In this document: piece by piece, positions 9,892 to 18,280 of the stretch
How the letters are laid out: each line of letters begins with the position of its first letter
Position numbering within the stretch: the first letter of the stretch is position 1
The notes under the pieces: model-generated
Database searches by the model: none
The model's input: only the letters and a program-made list of their open reading frames with translations
What the model was told of the DNA's origin: nothing
DNA from: Bacillus atrophaeus
GTDB lineage: Bacteria > Bacillota > Bacilli > Bacillales > Bacillaceae
Assembly (NCBI RefSeq): GCF_001584335.1
Contig: NZ_LSBB01000020.1
Location: 1-64,000, forward strand
Reading direction: 5' to 3'
DNA length: 64,000 bases
Made by a program: the position numbers and the translations under genes

Positions 9892-10009
9892 TTGACATGT
9901 CGGAATACTTTGAATTAACATGTTATTTACATTCAAATCGACATTGAGGCAGCTGATCGGACCACCGAAGGCTCCCATCTCTATAAAAACTTGAGATGGG
10001 GGCCTTTTT
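9892..10009 (+). promoter_or_regulatory. ssu operon promoter and leader with internal terminator
   Basis: TTGACA at 9892-9897 and TAACAT at 9916-9921 form the promoter. GGAATA directly downstream of the -35 resembles part of a CymR site, and ssu is known to be repressed by CymR in B. subtilis. A 12-bp hairpin with T run at 9970-10009 precedes ssuB. The block GCTGATCGGACCACCGAAGG (9952-9971) is shared, with one change, with the senS leader, which implies a second control by attenuation. Confidence 0.75.
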
Positions 10010-10044
10010 GTTTATCCAATTATTAATAGAAAGCGGGGAGCATA

Positions 10045-10812
10045 ATGGCTGTAACCATTCACATTAATGAAAAATCTTTTATCAGCGACGGCCGGAAAGT
10101 AAACGTATTGGATCATATTCATTTATCTATCGCGCCGGGCGAATTTCTGACGGTGATCGGACCGAGCGGATGCGGTAAAAGCACACTGCTTAAAATGATT
10201 GCCGGACTGGACACGGACTATGACGGCGAAATTATGATAAACGACAGAGAAATAAAGGCTCCCGGCATTCAGCAAGGTTTCATTTTTCAAGAGCATCGGC
10301 TGTTTCCTTGGATGACAGTCGAACAGAATATCGCTGCAGATTTGAATTTGAAAGATCGAAAGGTCAGAAAAAAAGTAGATGAACTAATAGAGATTGTCAG
10401 GCTGAAAGGGTCGGAGAAGGCGTATCCCCGGGAACTATCAGGGGGAATGTCACAAAGGGTGGCCATTGCAAGAGCTTTGCTGAGGGAGCCAGAGGTGCTG
10501 CTTTTAGATGAGCCGTTTGGCGCTTTAGACGCTTTTACAAGAAAACATCTTCAGGATGTGCTCCTGGATATCTGGCGGGAGAAAAAGACAACGATGATAC
10601 TTGTTACACATGACATTGACGAGTCTGTTTATTTAGGAAATGAGCTGGCGATTCTCAGTGCCAAGCCGGGCAGACTGCATAAAATGGTGCCGATTGATCT
10701 AGCGTATCCCCGAAACCGGACAACGGCTGATTTTCAATTGCTCAGACAGAAAGTGCTATCAGAATTTGAAAAGACAGAAGACCTGCAATATGCAGAAGGA
10801 GCAGGGATTTAA
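10045..10812 (+). CDS. ssuB: Aliphatic sulfonate ABC transporter ATP-binding protein SsuB
   Basis: The 255-residue ATPase powers alkanesulfonate import with SsuA and SsuC. Walker [10 protein letters not shown] is at 39-47, the Q-loop in FQEHRLFPW, the signature LSGGMSQR near 131-138 and Walker B LLLDEPFG near 152. The FPW after the Q-loop is typical of the nitrate/sulfonate/taurine importer group. It is the first gene of ssuBACD. An AAGCGGGGAG site precedes the ATG. The upstream leader contains a terminator, so the whole operon depends on read-through. Confidence 0.93.
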   Translation: MAVTIHINEKSFISDGRKVNVLDHIHLSIAPGEFLTVIGPSGCGKSTLLKMIAGLDTDYDGEIMINDREIKAPGIQQGFIFQEHRLFPWMTVEQNIAADLNLKDRKVRKKVDELIEIVRLKGSEKAYPRELSGGMSQRVAIARALLREPEVLLLDEPFGALDAFTRKHLQDVLLDIWREKKTTMILVTHDIDESVYLGNELAILSAKPGRLHKMVPIDLAYPRNRTTADFQLLRQKVLSEFEKTEDLQYAEGAGI

Positions 10813-10841
10813 AATCGGCAAAAGAAAGGGCGGAATCTGAC

Positions 10842-11825
10842 ATGAAAAAAGCATTCATACTTTTATCGGCAGTTATTTTTCTACTAGCAGGATGCGGCTC
10901 TGACGGGGCAAGCGGAAAAAAAGAATTAAAGGAAATTAATATCGGAATTCAGCAGAGCTTAAGCCCGCTTTTGATTGCTAAGGAAAAAGGCTGGTTTGAA
11001 GAGACATTTGAAAAAGAAGGAATTAAAGTGAAATGGACGGAATTTCAAAGCGGGCCCCCCCAGTTTGAAGGGCTTGCCGCTGATAAGCTCGATTTCTCAC
11101 AGGTCGGTAATTCACCTGTCATTTCCGGTCAGGCAGCAGGCATCAGCTTTAAAGAAATCGGCCTGTCTCAGGATGGTTTGAAAGCTAACGGGATTCTGGT
11201 CAAAAAGAACAGCAGCATTCATAACCTGAAAGATTTGAAGGGGAAAAAGATAGCGGTAGCCAAAGGAAGCAGCGGGTTTGACTTTCTCTATAAGGCTCTA
11301 GATCAGGCAGGGCTTTCTGCTGATGATGTTAATATTATTCAGCTTCAGCCAGATGAAGCCACGTCCGCTTTTGAAAACGGCGCTGTGGATGCATGGTCGA
11401 TTTGGGAGCCGTATCTGTCTATACAAACGCTTAAGCACGAGGCGAAAATCATCGCAAACGGAGAAAGCACGGATTTGTATTCACCGGGCTTTACACTGGT
11501 CAGAACGACATTTGCCGATGAGTACCCTGATGAAGTGGTCCGCTTTTTGAAAGTTTACGATAAAGCGGTGGCATGGCAAAAGAAACATATAGAAGAAGCC
11601 GCAGATCTGTATGCAGACATAAAGAATTTAGATAAAGAGGTAGTGAAAAATGTATTAAACAATACTGAGCCGCTGAATGAAGCCATCAATGATGACATTA
11701 TCAAGGCCCAGCAGGAAACTGCGGATTTCCAATACCGGACAAAAGCGATTAATAAAAAAATTGATGTGAAGGAAGTAGTGGATAATTCATTTATCAAAAA
11801 AGCGTTAAAAGAAGGTGAAAAATGA
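10842..11825 (+). CDS. ssuA: Aliphatic sulfonate-binding lipoprotein SsuA
   Basis: A 327-residue extracytoplasmic solute-binding protein. The signal peptide ends in the lipobox LAGC with the lipidated cysteine at 18, so it is anchored on the outer face of the membrane. The body follows the NMT1/SsuA pattern, with an early QQSLSPLLIAKEKGWFEE segment. It captures alkanesulfonates for SsuC/SsuB. Its stop overlaps the ssuC start, so translation is probably coupled. It lies 29 bases after ssuB. Confidence 0.93.
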   Translation: MKKAFILLSAVIFLLAGCGSDGASGKKELKEINIGIQQSLSPLLIAKEKGWFEETFEKEGIKVKWTEFQSGPPQFEGLAADKLDFSQVGNSPVISGQAAGISFKEIGLSQDGLKANGILVKKNSSIHNLKDLKGKKIAVAKGSSGFDFLYKALDQAGLSADDVNIIQLQPDEATSAFENGAVDAWSIWEPYLSIQTLKHEAKIIANGESTDLYSPGFTLVRTTFADEYPDEVVRFLKVYDKAVAWQKKHIEEAADLYADIKNLDKEVVKNVLNNTEPLNEAINDDIIKAQQETADFQYRTKAINKKIDVKEVVDNSFIKKALKEGEK

Positions 11826-12658
11826 TGAAAGCTGCTGCAACAACTGCCGGTTCATTACAGAAAACAAATGTCTCACAAAAGCGGAAGAACACAGCCAAAA
11901 ACGTCTATGGCTGGGTAAAAGGGTTGGTTTTGCCCTTTGTGATCATTGCGGTGTGGCAAATCGCAGGGTCAATGGAGATTGTGTCTGCTACCGTCCTGCC
12001 GACGCCGCTTGTCATTCTCCTGACTTTTAAAGATTTAATTGTATCGGGAGAGCTGTTCGTGCATTTGAAAATCAGTGTGTACCGGGCGGCCGCAGGCTTT
12101 CTGTCAGGCGCGGGGCTCGGTTTGCTCATTGGATTGCTGGTTGGATTCTCGAGGAAAACAGAACATTACATTGACCCGTCCTTACAAATGCTCAGAACTG
12201 TTCCGCATCTGGCAGTGACACCGCTGTTTATTTTATGGTTTGGCTTTGATGAGACTTCGAAGATTCTCTTAATTGCACTCGGCGCCTTCTTTCCAGTCTA
12301 TATCAATACCTTTTTAGGCATACGCGGAGTCGATTCAAAGCTGTTTGATGTGGCGAAAGTGCTGGAGTTTCCTTGGTACCGGCAGATGACGAAATTGATT
12401 TTGCCGGCGGCGCTTCCGAGTATTCTTCTTGGCATTCGTTTATCGCTCGGAATTGCTTGGCTGGGGCTTGTCGTGGCGGAGCTGATGGGGTCAAGCGAGG
12501 GCATCGGTTATATGATTATGGATGCGAGACAGTTTTCGCAAACGAACAAAGTATTTGTCGGAATCATCATTTTTGCGGTTGTCGGCAAACTTACGGATTC
12601 ATTCGTCCGCTTCTTGGAGCGCAAGTTATTAAAATGGAGAAACAGCTATCAAGGCTGA
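11822..12658 (+). CDS. ssuC: Aliphatic sulfonate ABC transporter permease SsuC
   Basis: The 278-residue permease has about six predicted membrane helices and the binding-protein-dependent transport signature in its second half (the EAA-type loop around residues 165-190, GIRGVDSKLFDVAKVL). It forms the channel of the sulfonate importer. The first two codons are both ATG, at 11822 and 11825, and overlap the ssuA stop; which one is used cannot be told. The first 30 residues are polar and lie before the first helix. Confidence 0.92.
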   Translation: MMKAAATTAGSLQKTNVSQKRKNTAKNVYGWVKGLVLPFVIIAVWQIAGSMEIVSATVLPTPLVILLTFKDLIVSGELFVHLKISVYRAAAGFLSGAGLGLLIGLLVGFSRKTEHYIDPSLQMLRTVPHLAVTPLFILWFGFDETSKILLIALGAFFPVYINTFLGIRGVDSKLFDVAKVLEFPWYRQMTKLILPAALPSILLGIRLSLGIAWLGLVVAELMGSSEGIGYMIMDARQFSQTNKVFVGIIIFAVVGKLTDSFVRFLERKLLKWRNSYQG

Positions 12659-12680
12659 AATCATATAGAAGGGGAGAGTT

Positions 12681-13820
12681 ATGATGGAGATTCTTTGGTT
12701 TATTCCAACACATGGAGACGGCCGGTACATTGGAACGAAAATAGGCGGAAGACAGGCCGATCATTCCTATTTTAAACAAGTAGCGCAAGCAGCCGACAGG
12801 CTTGGATATACGGGTGTGCTGCTGCCCACCGGGAGATCATGCGAAGATCCGTGGCTGACCGCGTCGGCATTGGCAGCGGAAACAAGATATTTGAAATTTT
12901 TAGTGGCTGTCAGGCCGGGCCTTATGCAGCCGTCTGTCGCTGCGAGAATGACATCTACTCTTGACCGGATTTCAGAAGGGCGTTTGCTGATTAACGTTGT
13001 AGCCGGCGGCGATGCGCATGAATTGGCGGGTGACGGACTGTTTATCAGCCATGATGAGCGTTATGAAGCGACAGATGAATTTTTAACGATTTGGCGAGGG
13101 CTGCTGCAAGGGAAAACCGTTGACTATGAAGGAAAGCATATGAAAGTGGAAAACGGGAATCTATTGTTTCCGCCGCATCAAACGCCGCACCCTCCCCTTT
13201 ATTTCGGAGGATCTTCCGCCGCCGGCATTGAAGTGGCAGCAAAGCATACGGACGTATATTTGACATGGGGCGAGCCGCCGGAAAGTGTGAAAGAAAAAAT
13301 AGAGACAGTCAAAAAACAAGCGGAAAAAGAGGGAAGATCCGTCCGTTTCGGTATCAGGCTTCACGTCATTGTCAGAGAATCGGCAGAGGAGGCGTGGAAT
13401 GCGGCCGACAGATTGATCAGCCATTTGGATGACGATACAATCGCCCAAGCGCAGGCAGCACTCCGGAGGGCAGATTCTTCAGGGCAAAAGCGAATGTCAG
13501 ACCTTCATAATGGTGACAGAAGCAAGCTGGAGGTAAGCCCCAATCTTTGGGCAGGCATCGGGCTGGTAAGAGGAGGAGCAGGCACAGCGCTTGTCGGCGA
13601 TCCTGAAACAGTTGCCGAACGTATATTGGAATATAAGGCACTGGGCATAGAATCATTTATTTTTTCCGGCTATCCACATTTAGAAGAGGCGTATCACCTT
13701 GCTGAGCTGGTTTTTCCGCTTCTGCCTTTTGACAATGAACGCACGAAGGGATTACAAGCTGTTACAGGAGAGGCTATCGGGAACAGCCATTTCCCGGATA
13801 AGAAAAAATTGAGCGTGTAA
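12681..13820 (+). CDS. ssuD: FMNH2-dependent alkanesulfonate monooxygenase SsuD
   Basis: The 379-residue product is a luciferase-fold flavin monooxygenase that releases sulfite from alkanesulfonates, making their sulfur available. The N-terminus ([12 protein letters not shown]) and the conserved RPGLMQP and [12 protein letters not shown] segments are typical of SsuD. It needs reduced FMN from a separate reductase; no reductase gene follows here, although in B. subtilis another gene, ygaN, follows ssuD. An AAGGGGAG site precedes the start. The nearest downstream element is a large hairpin, not a classical terminator. Confidence 0.94.
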   Translation: MMEILWFIPTHGDGRYIGTKIGGRQADHSYFKQVAQAADRLGYTGVLLPTGRSCEDPWLTASALAAETRYLKFLVAVRPGLMQPSVAARMTSTLDRISEGRLLINVVAGGDAHELAGDGLFISHDERYEATDEFLTIWRGLLQGKTVDYEGKHMKVENGNLLFPPHQTPHPPLYFGGSSAAGIEVAAKHTDVYLTWGEPPESVKEKIETVKKQAEKEGRSVRFGIRLHVIVRESAEEAWNAADRLISHLDDDTIAQAQAALRRADSSGQKRMSDLHNGDRSKLEVSPNLWAGIGLVRGGAGTALVGDPETVAERILEYKALGIESFIFSGYPHLEEAYHLAELVFPLLPFDNERTKGLQAVTGEAIGNSHFPDKKKLSV

Positions 13821-13825
13821 GTCAG

Positions 13826-13894
13826 AGCCTTTGAAAGCCATTTTCTTGTTCGCCTTTTTTGTAATGAGCGAACAAGAAAATGGAAAGAAAGGCT
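13826..13894. repeat. Long imperfect inverted repeat after ssuD
   Basis: A perfect 16-bp stem (13838-13853 with 13868-13883) is extended across a small internal loop by a 7-bp outer stem (13826-13832 with 13888-13894). The loop holds a T run but none follows the stem, so it is not a standard terminator. It may protect the ssu mRNA 3' end or be a relic of a small mobile repeat. Confidence 0.7.
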
Positions 13895-13970
13895 GTATTG
13901 AGAGAATAAGAGGACAGGCGATTTTTATAAGCGGGAATCTTGCTTTTTTCATTTGTACATGATAAATTTT

Positions 13971-13990
13971 AAATCGTAATTATTACGATT
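13971..13990. promoter_or_regulatory. Zur box upstream of rpsN2
   Basis: AAATCGTAATTATTACGATT is a near-perfect palindrome that matches the B. subtilis Zur operator. It lies 18 bases before the rpsN2 start, so zinc-loaded Zur should repress the gene. Confidence 0.92.
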
Positions 13991-14008
13991 GAAGGGAGGT
14001 TTTATTTT

Positions 14009-14278
14009 TTGGCTAAGAAATCTAAAGTGGCAAAAGAATTAAAACGGCAGCAGCTTGTTGAAAAATATGCAGAAATCAGAAGAGAATTGAAGGAAAAGGG
14101 AGATTATGAAGCGCTAAGCAAGCTTCCGAGAGATTCAGCTCCAGGAAGGCTTCATAACCGCTGCATGGTAACAGGCCGTCCGAGAGGTTACTTGAGAAAA
14201 TTCAAAATGTCCAGGATTGCATTCAGAGAGCTGGCGCATAAAGGCCAGATCCCGGGTGTGAAAAAAGCTAGCTGGTAA
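14009..14278 (+). CDS. rpsN2: Zinc-independent ribosomal protein S14 paralogue
   Basis: An 89-residue S14 of the long, zinc-free form. It has the family end ([20 protein letters not shown]) but lacks the CxxC...CxxC zinc motif of the main Bacillus S14. In zinc shortage it replaces the zinc-binding S14 so that new ribosomes can be built. The start is a TTG at 14009, as the first residues ([12 protein letters not shown]) begin right there behind a GGGAGG site. Control by Zur is shown by the operator just upstream. Confidence 0.95.
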   Translation: MAKKSKVAKELKRQQLVEKYAEIRRELKEKGDYEALSKLPRDSAPGRLHNRCMVTGRPRGYLRKFKMSRIAFRELAHKGQIPGVKKASW

Positions 14279-14307
14279 TAAAGAGATTGCTGTTTCTTTT
14301 TGTGAAT

Positions 14308-14344
14308 AAAAACTCCGTCCATTCATATGGTGCCGGAGTTTTTT
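14308..14344. terminator. Bidirectional terminator, rpsN2 / ygaO
   Basis: A hairpin with A run and T run (AACTCCG paired with CGGAGTT) lies between the convergent genes. Its distal arm overlaps the last codons of ygaO. Confidence 0.8.
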
Positions 14345-14799
14345 GTGCTTTTATGAAAAGAGATAACATAGGCTAGATGCTGCACAATCATGATGGCAAA
14401 TACGAGTAAGATGGGAAAGAAGGGGATGTGTGATTGGAATAATGGGTAAAAAATGAGCAGGACGGCTGCGATTGGCAGGGAAAAATAAACGGCAACGTAT
14501 GAGGCCCGGCATGCTTTCGCTGTCAACATCTGTTCTCTCTCATCCTGTTCTTCAAATTCATCAGGAAGCAGCAGGCCTTTTTTTGACTTCGGGCCCATCT
14601 TTTTCTGAACATAGAGGTAAACGGCGGTTCCGATACAAAAGAGAATAAACGGGGTAATGTTAATCTCAAATTCCATTCCGCCTGATGGGGTCCTGAAAAA
14701 TAAAGCCCCCTTTTTTGATGCTTCAAAATAAGTAATAATTGTCCAGCAGGCAAGGGCAAAAAGCACAAGCTGAAACGCTGCTTTTATTTTCATGTTCAT
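14323..14799 (-). CDS. ygaO: Membrane protein of unknown function (YgaO-like)
   Basis: A 158-residue protein with four likely membrane helices: residues about 7-25, 47-63, 99-118 and 125-145. The cytoplasmic loop between helices two and three is charged (DEFEEQDEREQM). No catalytic motif is seen. It starts one base after the stop of the HTH gene ygzD, with the ribosome binding site inside the end of ygzD. The pairing of a small Xre/Cro-type regulator with a small membrane protein is widespread, and the loop recalls DUF2178-type partners. Position and size fit B. subtilis ygaO. Function is unknown. Confidence 0.7.
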   Translation of the reverse strand: MNMKIKAAFQLVLFALACWTIITYFEASKKGALFFRTPSGGMEFEINITPFILFCIGTAVYLYVQKKMGPKSKKGLLLPDEFEEQDEREQMLTAKACRASYVAVYFSLPIAAVLLIFYPLFQSHIPFFPILLVFAIMIVQHLAYVISFHKSTKNSGTI

Positions 14800-14800
14800 T

Positions 14801-15004
14801 TTACATTTCCTCCTCCAGCCAAAAAACGTCCTCCATAGCCATGGAGAATGTTTTGCAGATTTTTAAAGCCACTAACAGCGAGGGAACGTAGTCTCCTTTT
14901 TCAATTGCTGCTACCGTTTGTCTTGTCACGCCGACTGCTTCCCCGAGTTTTTCCTGAGAATAACCGAATCGCGCTCTAAGCTCTTTCACCTTATTATTCA
15001 TCAT
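14801..15004 (-). CDS. ygzD: Xre/Cro-family transcriptional regulator (YgzD-like)
   Basis: A 67-residue, single-domain helix-turn-helix protein (LRARFGYSQEKLGEAVGVTRQ, positions about 8-28). It is typical of the short YozG/YgzD regulators that act on the downstream membrane gene. The ATG at 15004 is preferred over a GTG 9 codons earlier, because a purine-rich AAAGGCGG stretch lies just upstream of it; the next codon is also ATG. Two palindromic sites in the promoter region (15050-15081) suggest autoregulation. It probably forms an operon with ygaO. Confidence 0.8.
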   Translation of the reverse strand: MMNNKVKELRARFGYSQEKLGEAVGVTRQTVAAIEKGDYVPSLLVALKICKTFSMAMEDVFWLEEEM

Positions 15005-15049
15005 GACATCCGCCGCCTTTAATTCTCTCACTTTCTTATATTGTAAAGT

Positions 15050-15081
15050 ATGTTTAACATTATGTAAATGTTACTTAACAT
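15050..15081. promoter_or_regulatory. Candidate ygzD operators
   Basis: ATGTTTAACAT (15050-15060) and ATGTTACTTAACAT (15068-15081) are two palindromes with the same ATGTT/AACAT arms, 46-77 bases upstream of ygzD. Repeated half-sites before a Cro-like gene suggest autoregulation. Confidence 0.55.
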
Positions 15082-15136
15082 TTTTGTGGTCTTGCTCATA
15101 AAAATAATATTTTTCGACAAAAAATTTAATATTCCC

Positions 15137-15165
15137 TTGACGAAAAATTAATAAACCTGTAATAT
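15137..15165 (+). promoter_or_regulatory. Promoter of tRNA-Gly
   Basis: TTGACG (15137-15142) and TAATAT (15160-15165) are 17 bases apart, about 40 bases before the tRNA. Confidence 0.75.
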
Positions 15166-15205
15166 AAGAAAAGTCGATGCGGTGCTGTTGCCGCGATATT
15201 CTGAC

Positions 15206-15279
15206 GCGGGTGTAGTTTAGTGGTAAAACCTCAGCCTTCCAAGCTGATGTCGTGAGTTCGATTCTCATCACCCGCTCCA
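15206..15279 (+). tRNA. tRNA-Gly (TCC)
   Basis: A 74-nt cloverleaf with anticodon TCC and an encoded CCA. It stands alone with its own promoter and terminator, like the single-gene trnE locus of B. subtilis. Confidence 0.97.
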
Positions 15280-15292
15280 TACATACGTTATT

Positions 15293-15340
15293 AACGCAGT
15301 GTTTCGTTTCTCAGATAAACGAAGTATTGCGTTTTTTTAT
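15293..15340 (+). terminator. Terminator of tRNA-Gly
   Basis: An interrupted hairpin (AACGCA with TTGCGTT outside, TCGTTT with AAACGA inside) ends in seven T residues. Confidence 0.85.
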
Positions 15341-15369
15341 GTGAAAAAAGACACGTTTCAGGCGTGTCT

Positions 15370-15993
15370 TTATGTAAGCCAATGAACGGTATGAGAGCCG
15401 CCGTGAATTTGCTCAAACATTTTTGTTAATGATTCCAGCAGCTTATTCGCTTTGTCTTTTTCAAAAGAAGGCGGAAAAAAGACAAGCTGTAAGAGCTGTT
15501 TTGTGTCAGGTGTGACAGGTGCGTGATTCGTCAATCCTGTAAAATCGCCAAATACGCCGTTTTGATCGGAAAAGGCCAAGATGTTTTCCTTTTCGCCGAC
15601 TGAAAGACGGACAGGCGCATGAAGCCGTCCGGCATCATATACCATGATGGGAAGCGAATATTTCAATGAGAAAAAATTTGTGGTATCATGGGCTGAATCC
15701 TTGCTCTCTATGAACTGTTCGCGTGAAATGAGCAAGAGCACCTGTTCAACGGGTGTGATTTGTCCTTCAAAAGAAGGGTGCAGCTGTTTAAAGACCTGCT
15801 GCCATTCTTTCACGAAGGGCTGATCGGATATTCCGCCATCGGCATAATCAAAATAAAGAGATTCTTGAAATAAGCGAAGTCTGCCTTTCAGCATTTGCGG
15901 AGACGGGCCGACTTCAATATGCTCATATAGGACGGCCGCAGTGTGTAAACCGTGTGCCCGTTCAGTTATTATAGGGTCAAGATGGATTTCCAA
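15370..15993 (-). CDS. B3/B4 tRNA-binding-domain protein
   Basis: The 207-residue protein resembles the stand-alone B3/B4 domain of phenylalanyl-tRNA synthetase beta subunits. Residues about 105-175 carry the conserved pattern NFFSLKYSLPIMVYDAGRL followed by an alternating beta pattern that ends in VTPDTKQLLQLVFFPP. Stand-alone members are suspected tRNA-editing or binding factors, but function here is unproven. The start is TTG at 15993 behind a GGAG site. It is divergent from queG, with about 85 bases between the starts. I do not know a fixed gene symbol. Confidence 0.7.
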   Translation of the reverse strand: MEIHLDPIITERAHGLHTAAVLYEHIEVGPSPQMLKGRLRLFQESLYFDYADGGISDQPFVKEWQQVFKQLHPSFEGQITPVEQVLLLISREQFIESKDSAHDTTNFFSLKYSLPIMVYDAGRLHAPVRLSVGEKENILAFSDQNGVFGDFTGLTNHAPVTPDTKQLLQLVFFPPSFEKDKANKLLESLTKMFEQIHGGSHTVHWLT

Positions 15994-16077
15994 CTAACGT
16001 CACTCCAATCCGGAATAGTACTCATCTATTATACGCGGCTTAGAGGTGATTCACAAAGAAAGGAGGCTGTGCAAAAA

Positions 16078-17238
16078 ATGAATATTCGTCAGCTGCAAGA
16101 AGAATTAATTGAATATGCGAAAAGCATCGGGGTGGACAAGATCGGCTTTACCACCGCTGACACTTTCGAAAGCTTAAAAGACCGTTTGATTTTACAGGAA
16201 TCACTTGGCTACCTGTCAGGTTTTGAAGAGCCTGATGTGGAGAAAAGAGTGACACCGACGCTTCTTTTGCCAAAAGCAAAATCCATCGTGGCTATCGCGC
16301 TTGCGTATCCTTCCAAAATGAAAGATGCGCCGAGAAGTACAAAAGACGCGCGCCGCGGTATTTTTTGCAGAGCTTCCTGGGGAAAAGATTACCATGATGT
16401 GCTTCGTGAAAAGCTTGATCTTCTGGAGGCTTTTTTGCAAAGCAAGCATGAAGAAATACGGACAAAGTCCATGGTTGATACAGGAGAACTGTCTGACCGT
16501 GCGGTGGCAGAACGGGCCGGCATAGGCTTCAGCGCGAAAAACTGTATGATCACGACACCTGAATACGGGTCTTATGTCTATTTGGCGGAAATGATCACAA
16601 ATGTGCCCTTTGAGCCGGACGTGCCGATTGAAGATATGTGCGGTTCATGTACAAAATGTCTTGATGCCTGTCCGACCGGCGCTCTTGTGAACCCCGGACA
16701 GCTTAATGCTCAGCGGTGCATTTCTTTTCTTACGCAGACAAAAGGGTTTTTGCCAGATGAATTTCGCACGAAAATCGGAAACCGGCTGTATGGCTGTGAT
16801 ACTTGCCAGACCGTATGTCCGATTAATAAAGGAAAAGATTTTCACCTTCATCCGCAAATGGAGCCGGACCCGGAGATTGCAAAGCCGCTGTTAAAGCCGC
16901 TTTTGACAATAAGCAACCGTGAGTTTAAGGAGAAATTCGGCCACGTGTCAGGATCATGGCGCGGCAAGAAGCCGATTCAGCGTAACGCAATCTTGGCGCT
17001 CGCCCACTTTAAAGACCAATCGGCTTTACCTGAATTGGCAGCCCTTATGCATCAGGACCCGCGCCCTGTCATCAGAGGAACTGCCGCGTGGGCAATCGGG
17101 AAAATCGGCGATCAAGAATATGCCGAAGAGCTGAACCGTGCGCTTGCGAAAGAAAAAGATGAAGAAGCCAAACGTGAAATTGAAAAAGGGATTGATTTAT
17201 TAAAGGCGGCCAATAAGACTAAACAGGGATTGTCCTGA
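16078..17238 (+). CDS. queG: Epoxyqueuosine reductase QueG
   Basis: QueG carries out the last step of queuosine synthesis in tRNA, reducing epoxyqueuosine with cobalamin and two 4Fe-4S clusters. Both cluster motifs are clear: CGSCTKCLDACP and CDTCQTVCP. HEAT-like repeats follow in the last 80 residues. The frame opens earlier (15952), but the start at 16078 has an AAAGGAGG site and gives 386 residues, the B. subtilis length (formerly yhbA). A terminator follows directly, so it is likely transcribed alone. Confidence 0.95.
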   Translation: MNIRQLQEELIEYAKSIGVDKIGFTTADTFESLKDRLILQESLGYLSGFEEPDVEKRVTPTLLLPKAKSIVAIALAYPSKMKDAPRSTKDARRGIFCRASWGKDYHDVLREKLDLLEAFLQSKHEEIRTKSMVDTGELSDRAVAERAGIGFSAKNCMITTPEYGSYVYLAEMITNVPFEPDVPIEDMCGSCTKCLDACPTGALVNPGQLNAQRCISFLTQTKGFLPDEFRTKIGNRLYGCDTCQTVCPINKGKDFHLHPQMEPDPEIAKPLLKPLLTISNREFKEKFGHVSGSWRGKKPIQRNAILALAHFKDQSALPELAALMHQDPRPVIRGTAAWAIGKIGDQEYAEELNRALAKEKDEEAKREIEKGIDLLKAANKTKQGLS

Positions 17239-17258
17239 CATATGCTGATAGAGGATTG

Positions 17259-17293
17259 AAAAAACACTTGTATGCAGAATCAAGTGTTTTTTC
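17259..17293 (+). terminator. Terminator after queG
   Basis: A perfect 12-bp hairpin with six T residues lies between queG and yhbB. The first in-frame ATG of the yhbB frame falls in its loop, which argues against that start. Confidence 0.88.
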
Positions 17294-17322
17294 TCTATAA
17301 AAAAGCATGGTGGGTGGAGCGC

Positions 17323-18234
17323 TTGAAGCACATTTTAGAAAGTTTAGCGGAGGAGCGGCTTGGTTACTTGGTGAATGGGCTTGAAATGAGGCAAGAGCGC
17401 CAAGTCGGTGATGCAGATGTGATTGACCGGAAAAAGAAACTCTTGGCAAAGCGAAAAGTTGAGATTATAAAAGCGAAGGCGAAGGCCGTTATCAGGAATA
17501 CACATGTAGAAGATGACGGAACAACCTGTATGACGTATACCATACACACAGAGTATCTTTGCAAGGAGCAGGACGGAACCCTTTATATAGAAGAACAAAT
17601 AGAGGAGCGAACTGCGTTTATTTATAACCAGATGCTGATCAAGGACCAAGAAGTTGTGAAAAAGCCTGCCGGATTTTCCGAAGGGCAGAGTATCATTGAG
17701 TATACGAATGAGGAAAGAGAAGGATTTGGCAGAGCGTTTCAATACGACCGTCTGGCAGCGGTTCAGTATGCGGAAAAATACTGGAATAAACGAAATGCTG
17801 CGTATAAAAATTTTAGTGATAATTGCACCAATTACATCTCACAGTGCCTCCATGCAGGCAGCGCACCGATGCGGGGCTATCCGAATAGAGGCTCAGGCTG
17901 GTGGATGAAGGACAGCTCATGGAGCTACAGCTGGACTGTTGCCCATTCAATGAAAATGTATTTAGCCAAATCGAAGGCCGGCCTGCGCGCGGTACAGGTT
18001 TCGTCTGCCGAGGAGCTGGTGCCGGGTGATGTTATTTGCTATGACTTTGAAGGGGACGGACGCTTCAATCACACAACGATCGTCGTGGCGAAGGATAAAA
18101 GCAATATGCCGCTGGTGAACGCCCAATCCTATGACAGCCGTATGAGATATTGGTCATATGAAGATTCAACAGCGTACACACCTTCTATCAGATATGTATT
18201 TTTTCATATTACGGATGATACGACAAAGGGATAA
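17323..18234 (+). CDS. yhbB: Amidase-like domain protein YhbB
   Basis: The product of about 303 residues has a C-terminal putative amidase domain. The segment DNCTNYISQCLHAGSAPMRG (near 167-186) carries its conserved cysteine region, and a later FNHTTIVV stretch supplies a histidine. Related domains occur in cell-wall or spore-associated hydrolases. The N-terminal half is charged and helical, and no signal peptide is seen. The start is uncertain: the frame is open from 17272, but that ATG lies inside the queG terminator. TTG 17323, behind GGTGGGTGG, is preferred; GTG 17314 is an alternative. Confidence 0.75.
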   Translation: MKHILESLAEERLGYLVNGLEMRQERQVGDADVIDRKKKLLAKRKVEIIKAKAKAVIRNTHVEDDGTTCMTYTIHTEYLCKEQDGTLYIEEQIEERTAFIYNQMLIKDQEVVKKPAGFSEGQSIIEYTNEEREGFGRAFQYDRLAAVQYAEKYWNKRNAAYKNFSDNCTNYISQCLHAGSAPMRGYPNRGSGWWMKDSSWSYSWTVAHSMKMYLAKSKAGLRAVQVSSAEELVPGDVICYDFEGDGRFNHTTIVVAKDKSNMPLVNAQSYDSRMRYWSYEDSTAYTPSIRYVFFHITDDTTKG

Positions 18235-18280
18235 TTAATGATATAATGGTGGGCGGAAAAGAAAAACAGAGGTGAACAGA

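Noticed and set aside
13045-13266. Minus-strand frames within ssuD
   Set aside because: They are antisense shadows of a conserved coding gene; none has a start signal.
17272-17322. Longer N-terminus of YhbB from ATG 17272
   Set aside because: That ATG lies in the loop of the queG terminator and has no ribosome binding site, so the RNA starting downstream could not use it.
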